Assembly: GCA_036426205.1 (NCBI GenBank)
Contig: CM071568.1
Coordinates: 115,531,504-115,595,503, forward strand
Direction of reading: 5' to 3'
Source of the DNA: Ascaphus truei
Lineage: Eukaryota > Chordata > Amphibia > Anura > Ascaphidae
DNA: 64,000 nt
In this document: positions 56,660-64,000 of the stretch, one piece after another
How positions within the stretch are numbered: the first letter of the stretch is position 1
How the letters are laid out: every line of letters starts with the position of its first letter
Notes under the pieces: model-generated
The model's input: only the letters and a program-made list of their open reading frames with translations
Told to the model about the DNA's origin: nothing
Database searches by the model: none
Program-made: the position numbers and the translations under genes

Positions 56660-58848
56660 TAGTTTCGTCATCTGGGAGAAAGATATTTAGAATTTCTGAC
56701 TTATCAGTATTGATCTTATAACCTGATAGTTCCCTGAATTTTAAAAATAGCTTCTGTTGGTTCGGGAGTGAGATTAGAGGGTTGGCCAGGGTTAGGATAA
56801 CATCGTCCGCGAATAATGAGAATTTGTCATTTGTTTTTCCTATAACTATTCCTTGTTTATCTGGGTTTAATCCAATCTTAAATGCTAGAGGTTTGATTGA
56901 GAGGGCGAAGAGAAGAGGGGACAAAGGGCTCCCTGTCTCGTTCCATTTTTGATATCTCTATTTTCTAATTTCCCTGGTAATTTAAATAATGCTCTAGGGG
57001 TCTGGTACAGGGCTCTGACCCCTTCTAAAAAGGGGCCTACAAAACCGAAAAACTACATGGTAATATCCGAAAACCTCCAATCAATTCTATCAAAGGTTTT
57101 TTCTTCGTCAAGACTCAGTAAGATGGCCTTGGTCTTAGTTGTATGGATATGTTCTATTATATTTATAACTTTCCTCTTGTTATCAGAGGCTTGCCTGCCG
57201 GAGATGAAGCCAACCTGATCTATATGGATTAACTGAGATAGGATGGGGTTTAAACTATTAGATAGGATTTTACTAAATAGTTTAATATCTGAATTTAGGA
57301 GTGAGATAGGCCTGTAACTACTGCACTGGAGAGGGTCACGGCCTGGTTTATGTATGATAGCTCGGTTAGCTGTGATCATTGCTGTTGGGATTGTCTTCCA
57401 TTCCATTAAGGAATTTAACATCTCTAAAAGATATGGTGAGATAGTTGGGAGGAATTTCTTGTAATAGTTGTTGGAAAGCCCATTTGGATCTGGTGATTTT
57501 AGCATTTTTAAGGTTTTTGGATGCATTCATCAGTTTTAGCCTTGTGATTTTCCAATTCAGGCTTATTTGTTGTTCCATAGTTAGATTTAGGAGATTGCTG
57601 GTTTCTAAAAAAATTGCTACAGCCTCTGAGTTTGACGGTCGTGGGCACCCCTCTGACCGATTTTAAATTATCCTGTTCATCATGTGTCATCGTCTTGCTA
57701 CCGTGTTTAATTGAGGAGATTTGTGTCATGGTTTTTATGCCCCTTAATTTTCTAGCTAGTAGTCTGTCCGCTTTATTCCCCTTATGATAATATAGCTGTC
57801 TAGTTTAGTGCTTATTCGACCTCTTTTAGTTGAATTTTTTTGAGTTCTAGTCTTTATTCAGTCACAGCTTTGTAATGTACCTTTGATGTTCTCGCCTTAT
57901 GTTCTCGTTCTAGGTTAAATATCTTTTCTGTCAGTTCTTTATATAATTTTTGTCTAATTTTCTTCTTATGGGTAGCTATTGAGATTATGACTCCTCTTAT
58001 AGTAGCTTTATGGGTTTCCCATAACATTACAGGGGGATCTACTGATCCTTTGTTAAAGCTGAAATATTCGTCTAGGGAGAATTTGATCTTTTTTACAATT
58101 TCTGGGTGATTTTAAGAGGGACTTATTCAGCCTCCAATTAAATAATTTGCTCCTAGTGAAAGGGGATGACGGGGTTAGATCAATTGGGGCATGGTCTGAC
58201 CAAGTAATTGGTCCAATGTTTGATTGTAGCGTGGCTTTAAGAATGTTTTTTGTTATTAGGAAATAGTCGAGTCAAGAATAAGGGCTTCATGCAGTAAGCG
58301 CCGAAAAGGCTTTTTTCGCCATTTTCTCGCCAAAATTGCCTTCCCGATTCAGTAAGCGCCGAAAAGTGGCCAAAATCGGCAATTTTTGTTCCTGATAAAA
58401 ACTTTTCGGCATGCGAGTGCCGATAAACCACTTTTCGGCACTTTTTGAAATCGGCTGAATTCTAGTAGCCCCGATCAGCTTTTCGCTGCTGATCGGCACT
58501 CTAGAATTGAGATTTGTACGCCAATCCAGCCCGTCAACTAAAGTTGGCAAGTTGGTGGTGGAGAAGCATTGGCAAGGTCGACATTTAGAAAAAATCAGGC
58601 TTTTTTCCTGCCTGGGATTGATGCCGGGGGTCTCCGGAGCTGATACCCATTAATACCAGCCCCCCCGGCATGCATCCGAGGCAGGAAAAATGCATTTAAA
58701 CCCCACTTCATTAGCTTAGTGGCTAACCGCTAAGGCAATGAAGGGGTTAACCAGCCGTGCCAGGTTTATTGTGGGTAGCGGGGGTGGGTAAAGGGGTTTT
58801 TTGGCCCTTGGTGGTTGTTTAGGGATTGCGGGGGGTTGCGGGTGCACT

Positions 58849-58901
58849 TTACCCCTTCACGACCTTAGCGGTTAATACCGCTACGGTCATGAAGGGGTTA
58901 A
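58849..58901. repeat. short hairpin cassette in H7
   Basis: The arms TTACCCCTTCACGACCTTAG and its near-complement pair across GCGGTTAATACCGC, leaving a loop of four bases. Confidence 0.8.
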
Positions 58902-59054
58902 GCCCTCCCGCTACCCACCCGCAAGCCCTAAACAGCCACCGTTGGGGCTAATACCCACTTCGGCCAACCCCGCTACCCACAATTAAAAAAATACACACAC
59001 AACAGCCACACACTAAATAAATAAATAAATACAATATATAATACATAGCAATAA

Positions 59055-59155
59055 AAAAAAAAAAAATAAAAAAAAATGTGTGTGTTATATATATAGATAT
59101 AATATATAGATAGTATTATATATATTATATATATATATATATATATATTACACCA
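59055..59155 (+). repeat. A-rich and TA microsatellite
   Basis: An interrupted A-run followed by TATATA repeats of about 60 bp, partly imperfect. Confidence 0.85.
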
Positions 59156-59439
59156 ACAACCCTACACCCCCCCCCTAACATACACATATAGGCACATCAA
59201 TGATACTATAGGCCGGCGGGGCCCTCGTGTGTTAACCCGCGGGCCCTGCAGTACCAATTCTGTGCCCCCCCCAATTAATGTCAAAACACATACATACTTA
59301 TGAAGAAATAACCCCCCCCCTAACACATACAGTATAGTAATGGGCACAATTACTATTATCCACAAATGGATAATAGTGCATTTGCCCATTTAAAATACAT
59401 AAAGAACAATAAATACAATTAATACATATTGCACTCACT

Positions 59440-60695
59440 CATCTACGGAGCCTGAGGAAGCCCAAGAAAGGGCGAAACGCGTTGCTCAAAACCCCATATC
59501 TTTTGAACTAACACGGCCACCGTCAGGAGCTGGACAACGGAGACACAGCACTATACCCGGATGCTGACGTAGCTAGCTGCGCACCTTGCGCCCTGAACTA
59601 CTATCCTAAGGACTGGTTGGCATTTTTTTAACTTGGTGCTTACGTATTTTTTGATCTAAGTGTTTTTTCACTGCTTTTTGATCCAAGTGCTTTTTTACTG
59701 TTTTTTTCTGCCTTTTTTATCTTAAATAAAGAACATGGTTGTGTAACTCCATCTAAGAGTTTTATTATCTGTCTACATTATCACACGGAAGGAACTTCGA
59801 ATACACTTTGGAGCTAGTATTAGAGTTTGAAGGAAGAATACAAAGATACCAATCCCTGTGTGTGCTCACACGTGGCCGTGTGAGTAGTAGTTTTATATCA
59901 TTTTTCGTGCTCTATTTTTTTATTATTTCTAATCATTCATTCCCACCATTCATATTATCTTAAGAGTCTTTTATTGAAAGACTCTTTTTGTGAAGAGGAG
60001 AAAGATACCTCCCCCAAGACTACATTCACACTCGCCCGTGTGAGTGATTGCAGTTCTTTCTGCTTTTTATATATACCCTCTTAATCATTGGAGTTAGGCA
60101 TTATCATTAATTTTCTGTATTATCCTTTAACATCTGTTTATTTATTTGTGCATTTACTCTGAGGGGGATACCATAATAAAGAGCTGCAATTAGAAGAAGC
60201 CACAATTGAACCAGGAGAGAAGAAACACCATACCAAAAGAATAAAGAAGAACTAAAGAAACCTTGATGCGACAGCATTTGCACAAGGCCGTGTAAGTGTT
60301 TATGTTATTTTACACTCTACTATCCCAACGTCAATTAGTTCGAGGACTTATACATTTGAACTCAACTACCTTAAATTTGTTACCCCGATTACCCCTCAAC
60401 CTGTACATACTCCTCAACAATAATGCTCTGAGTGAGTTATTTGAATATATGGATTCTCCTCCAGTTTAGAATATATTCTGTTCCAGGTTATATTTTTTCG
60501 GCTGTTCTCTTCAGTCGTAGAGATTTTCTCTATTGGGCCGATGTTCTATGGTCAAACCGCCTCTTCCCCCCCTCTCTCTTCCCCCTCTCATTGTGTGTAC
60601 ACCCTTCCTTTGATGTAATACTGACATTATTATTTGTAATTGTATCTTCATGTATGTAAAATTATGCTTTCAATAAAATTTAAGATAAAAAAAAA
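59440..60695 (+). mobile_element. poly-A-tailed AAACGCGTT-group element
   Basis: It reads CCTGAGGAAGCCC, AAGAAA, GGGCGAAACGCGTTG (59473-59484 core); the GCCC/GGGC pair can form a stem. It continues about 1.2 kb to AATAAA (60672-60677) and an A-run at 60687-60695. No protein is recognised. The poly-A end suggests a retroposed transcript or a non-autonomous LINE partner. Its start is uncertain. Confidence 0.55.
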
Positions 60696-60699
60696 GAGT

Positions 60700-61380
60700 T
60701 AGCCGGAAGAAGATGTTGGTTAAAGTAGTTTGTATTATTGTAAGAAGAGTGCAATTTTTTTTGCCATTGTTTAATCTATGTCTCATCTTTTTTTTGCAGA
60801 TTCGCCAGGCTAAACAACATCAACACCATGTTCCTGTAGGAAACACATCCAGTGATAATGGATAATTAAGGTAATGTGTGTGTTCCATTCAATTGGCAAT
60901 ACTTGACTTGTACTGCACATGTTTTCCATACATTTCATAAATATAGTTCACATACTGGTAATATGTGAATGCGCAGATATTCAATAACTCGCATTTTCTT
61001 CCCATACAGGTTCCATAACAAAATGTATGCGTAGAAGTTCAATGACCCGCATATGTGTTCTAAGCAAGTTCCATAGAACACGCATGGATAGTTTATCATT
61101 AGTACGCATTCCACAGAGTGTAATTCATTTAAATCTCACAATTATTTTACAGGGGAAACTTTACAAGAGACAGCCAGCAGAAGATGTCAATTGAATAAGA
61201 TTGTATTTTTGCAAGAAAAATGTATTATTATAAGAAGATTGAAGAAGATCATTTCACAAAGTCTTTGTTAAACTGTAATTTACACTAATAAAAAAAGTGA
61301 TTCTTTAAAAATACTTTTTAATCATCAAAAATGAAGGGGAAAAGGGGTGTGTTAGATTACATTTAGATTAGATATGCACA
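60700..61380 (+). repeat. repeat family R1, copy 2 with upstream exon-like piece
   Basis: 60990-61375 matches 360-760. Upstream, TTTTTTTTGCAG (60800) precedes QIRQAKQHQHHVPVG-type coding that ends at TAA beside a GTAATG donor, another exon-like piece. This supports R1 being the 3' part of a spliced transposon gene. The family is unknown. Confidence 0.5.
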
Positions 61381-62685
61381 CTAGCGACTCCTATTAATTA
61401 GGCAGAGTACTACAGCCATGGTACAGTATTGGTCGAGGGGCTGCAAATTGCAAATAAATGCAGGGGATTTACACCTGGTTTTGCGCGTCACCGAAAACAG
61501 TAAGTCTTACTACATCTGCATATACAGTACAGTCAGTGCTGGAAAAAGGATTTTTGAACTGGTGGTACTGTATGGCTAAATCATTTGATGTTATTAACCT
61601 CCGCTCCACCCCACCCCCCAAAAAAACTCATGGATCGATCTCCACCTATCAAATCATTTCAAATGTGAAACATTCCAAATAAATCAATCTTACAAAAAAC
61701 TATTATAATAAATAAAAATGAACATCTGTTATCACTTATCAGCGCAAAACCAAACGCTTAAAGTTTACAAAGAGGTATAAACATTTTTCAATAGAACATT
61801 TAAAAATTAATATTACTGAAATACATTATAAAATATCCCGCAAACTTTTACATTTGGATTGATCATATTGCACCTTTTCATTTTATGACATGCCGTTTTT
61901 TCAGCATGGCGCCTTCCAAGAAGAAGCAAAGATTTAACATAAACTTCTGGATTGAAGAGAAAAAGAGGTGGCCTGACCAAGTTCATAAAAAGTATGTTTC
62001 GTATGTGTCTCACCTGAAAACTGGCCCGTTATGGTGAAAATGGACTAATTAATTCCACTGAAACTCCACTCACACTCTGCAGTGGAAACTGGTATTGAAT
62101 TAACTGTCGCAATCAATTTTTTAAGATCCTCGCGTATCTTAATTCCTTTACTATCCTTATATTCTTAATGTATGTCTTTCATGCAATCCAAAATTCTCTA
62201 CGAATACGTCTATTGCGTTGTCCTTGTATTTAAAATTTGAATGTGGTGGCCAATCTTTAATGCAAAGGTATCGAGATTGTCTGATTAGTGTCTCAAATTT
62301 TTATTTGCATACTGATGCTAGAATAAATAGCCTGGATTTGATATTGTCAATCAAACTTTTTAAAAATGGATTCCTGTTGGTAGTGAAAACTTTACCAACA
62401 TGAGGAAAAATATTATCAAACTTCATTTTTCCAACGTTTCTTTTGCTTTGATGTTTTCTCGATCTGACATTCTAAAACCATTAACAGTCCATTTATTTAT
62501 GAGTGACCCTTATGCAAAGTACATTTTCGACTGTAATCCCAAAGAAAGTTCAGAAAGCTCCAATAAAACATTGTATGGTACAACAGGCCTACATTTTAAA
62601 CGAATGCAGACAAATCTAAAACCTTCTATAAACCTTGATATTTGATTATTTCCGTGCTTACTCTAGAAGTATCAGAACTTGCACT
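61381..62685. other. stretch without recognisable gene
   Basis: AT-rich. It probably contains the C-terminal part of the hAT relic on the minus strand (weak similarity only around 62080-62300). An ATG-initiated plus-strand frame at 61905 (MAPSKKKQRFNINFW) is short and not recognised. Confidence 0.4.
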
Positions 62686-62689
62686 GCTT

Positions 62690-63480
62690 AAATGTTCCCA
62701 TATACTGTACATCATACAGTACGATTGTCAAATAGCTTTGACGGTCCTAAAAGATGAAGCAACCCATCTTACACAAAACGCAACCAGATTTAAGCAACTG
62801 ACATTGTAGAGAATCTGTGCAGGCTTACAATTCTTCCTGATTTTTCAGAGATTTGTGGTACAGTGAATATAATTTGTCACCAAAAATGTGTAAATGATTC
62901 AACCCTGCGACTTCATCAATAGAATCACTCCCGCTCAGTTCAAGTCTGATTAGCACAGTGTCAAATACAGTAGTTGCATTAGGGAAATCATTGAGAAACA
63001 ATTTTGTAACTCCATCATTTCATCCGAGCATAACTGATGCACCATCAGATGCAAAAGAAATTAAAATTTCCTTCAGATATGACATCGATAATCCTGAATT
63101 TGTTAGAATGCCTAAAAGTGCATCATAAATGTTTTTTATTTTGCGCCACATTGTAAATGTACCCCAATCAAAATAAAAATGAACTGTATCAGAGTCACCA
63201 ACAGTGGTCCTTAAGGATATAACAAGAATGGTTTTGCCATTGATTGTAGTTAATTCATCGACCATAACAGAAAATTGCGATTTTTTTGTTGTTCATATTT
63301 TGAACTACTGCCTTACGAATTTCCTGTCCTATGTGGTTTGCAATATCTGCGCAAGATTTTGGGGAATGTAAAACAAGACCCAAATCAATTAAATTGATTT
63401 TCTAGCAGTTCAATGTCATGTTCCATATCTGTAATATTATAAATGGTTCTAAAAATTCTGCATGTTTTTTTCTTTGTGTA
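62690..63480 (-). pseudogene. hAT transposase relic, KIAA1586/ZMYM-like lineage
   Basis: The minus strand gives SCADIANHIGQEIRKAVVQN, VDELTTINGKTILVISLR, KNIYDALLGILTNSGL, ISFASDGASVMLG, RLELSGSDSIDEVAGLNHL, KLYSLYHKSLKNQEEL and finally VRWVASSFRTVKAI. These are the ordered catalytic-domain blocks of domesticated and transposon hAT proteins of the KIAA1586-like type. Stops break it, for example after SVMLG at 63020, and there are frameshifts. It is not the same lineage as the relic at 42100. Ends are not identified. Confidence 0.88.
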
Positions 63481-63837
63481 TCTTCAATGATTTATAGACT
63501 GTTCTATTATTTGTTTATTTGCTGTAATGTACAGGTGTTTTTTTTATTACATGCAATGTGAGTTTGACTATTTTAATGTTTTCAATTTTTTTTCTTAATT
63601 CTTTCAATTGGTTGCTTTTAGTACCACTTACAGTACTTGGATTTCAAAATGACACTATTCTTGAGATAGATGTATTCTACAGGTTTGTTCAGCCCCCAAA
63701 TTAGAGACTTTGCTACACACCCTGCATCCTATTTGTTGAATTTTTTGTAAAAATCCATGGATATTCTTGTTTCTTTATTAAAAACATTTCAAGCATCTGG
63801 AATATTGCTTGCGGAATTTTCACAAATAAATGACTCG
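63481..63837. other. stretch without recognisable gene
   Basis: T-rich sequence. It may hold the N-terminal part of the hAT relic, but I see no motif. Confidence 0.4.
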
Positions 63838-63838
63838 G

Positions 63839-64000
63839 GGGGCCTATGCATTAAGTGCCGATAAAAAAAATCGCCAGGCTATTTAAATTGCCATTTTTTA
63901 CAGCGTTGCTATCACGGTATGCAGAAAACCCTGAATACTAGTGATTGCAACACTAGTGATTGCCCGAGTAACGGGCGATGGGATGATCGACCCTCTGAAA
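63839..64000 (+). mobile_element. left end of a further Harbinger-like composite
   Basis: GGGGCCTATGCATTAAGTGCC is followed by AATCGCCAGGCTATTTAAATT, then GCGTTGCTATCACGGTATGC, the latter as in H6 (48555-48580). The GGGATGATCG near 63985 also matches H6. The element continues beyond the window. Confidence 0.6.

Larger units (their letters stand above)
54042..58278 (-). mobile_element. L1/Tx1-type LINE, long copy, minus strand
   Basis: On the minus strand it runs from the endonuclease (about 58278) through the reverse transcriptase to a 3' UTR and an A-run (T-run at 54042-54049). AAT-rich microsatellite sequence at 54090-54145 lies near its 3' end. Two hairpin MITEs (55319-55642 and 56365-56659) are inserted. 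At its 5' side the composite H7 begins after TAA at 58279, so the rest of the endonuclease has been cut off or lies elsewhere. Confidence 0.85.
55176..58278 (-). pseudogene. L1/Tx1 ORF2 with endonuclease and RT motifs, broken
   Basis: Endonuclease: LDYFLIT near 58250 and WSDHAPI near 58190, the SDH catalytic motif. Reverse transcriptase: YRPISLLNSDIKLFSKIL, DQVGFISGRQA and FDRIDW (57053-57526), then SPLLFALSIKPLAF and LFADDVILTL (56637-56924), where FADD is the catalytic pair. A later piece at 55176-55358 includes NTFCTNYQRNS. Stops, frameshifts and the two MITEs break the frame. The clade is inferred from motif wording. Confidence 0.85.
58282..59410. mobile_element. Harbinger-like composite H7, left part
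   Basis: It begins GGGCTTCATGCAGTAAGCGC after TAA (58279-58281). The start motif GCAGTAAGCGCCGAAAAG repeats at 58351. Then come a CTGCC..GGCAG hairpin (58605-58695), the short hairpin cassette (58849-58901), inverted GCTACCC segments, an A-rich and TA-rich microsatellite (59050-59150), and an inverted CATTATCCAC...GTGGATAAT-like segment near 59350. The far terminus is not identified. Confidence 0.55.

Noticed and set aside
61905..62030. MAPSKKKQRFNINFW... as a small gene
   Set aside because: It is short, has no recognisable domain, and lies in the AT-rich flank of a hAT relic on the other strand.
63905..64000. CRISPR-like spaced repeats among the recurring short hairpins
   Set aside because: The repeats are hairpin cassettes within transposons at irregular distances in eukaryotic DNA. 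There is no uniform spacer length and no cas gene.

Overview
The window looks like a stretch of repeat-dense vertebrate nuclear DNA, most likely from a frog or toad. This rests on the repeat community: L1/Tx1-type, CR1/L3-type and L2-type LINEs, a Penelope-like element, Gypsy, hAT, Tc1/mariner and Harbinger-like DNA transposons, several LTR families, and the LINE tail at 38404 that I associate with anuran genomes. The species is not determinable. I see no intact host gene, no tRNA or rRNA gene, no CRISPR array and no bacterial-style operon. The only host-like coding trace is a broken TRIM-type RING exon near 45.4 kb.

Layout. 0-5.5 kb: a terminal-exon-like open frame with poly-A signal, a 207-bp TA-flanked MITE, a 5'-truncated L1/Tx1 insertion with 12-bp target duplications, and a solo LTR with a 5-bp duplication. 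5.5-9.4 kb: a large palindrome-rich Harbinger-like composite (H1) carrying an L2 LINE tail. 9.4-16.9 kb: a second foldback element split by a complete LTR element (A, 10125-16659), which itself carries a nested 1.69-kb solo LTR. 17-18.1 kb: a GC-rich block and a ~30-bp minisatellite. 20.9-21.9 kb: a Gypsy pol relic. 22-28 kb: two more Harbinger-like composites (H4, H5) and an LTR remnant (D). 29.3-30.7 kb: LTR C with a hairpin-rich MITE inside. 31.4-35.7 kb: LTR element B, a relative of A. 36-44.9 kb: a Penelope-like relic, a CR1-type LINE, a hAT relic, an LTR C fragment and a mariner MITE. 45-48.3 kb: the TRIM relic, hairpins and a hAT MITE. 48.5-51 kb: composite H6. 52-53.6 kb: LTR element E. 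54-58.3 kb: an L1/Tx1 LINE on the minus strand with two hairpin MITEs in it. 58.3-64 kb: composite H7, a poly-A-tailed repeat, a hAT relic and the left end of another composite.

Two observations stand out. First, LTR elements A and B share termini, 4-bp target duplications, a primer-binding-like site and a coding region with no recognisable reverse transcriptase. Both have about 3.1-3.3 kb of interior once the nested LTR in A is discounted. They look like a non-autonomous family with its own protein of unknown function and a spliced last exon next to the 3' LTR. Second, the Harbinger-like composites share modules: a promoter-like stretch, an exon-like block ending in a splice donor, an exactly 49-bp second exon-like block kept in four copies, a ~265-bp palindrome in five copies, and a short hairpin used more than ten times. 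All comparisons were made by eye.
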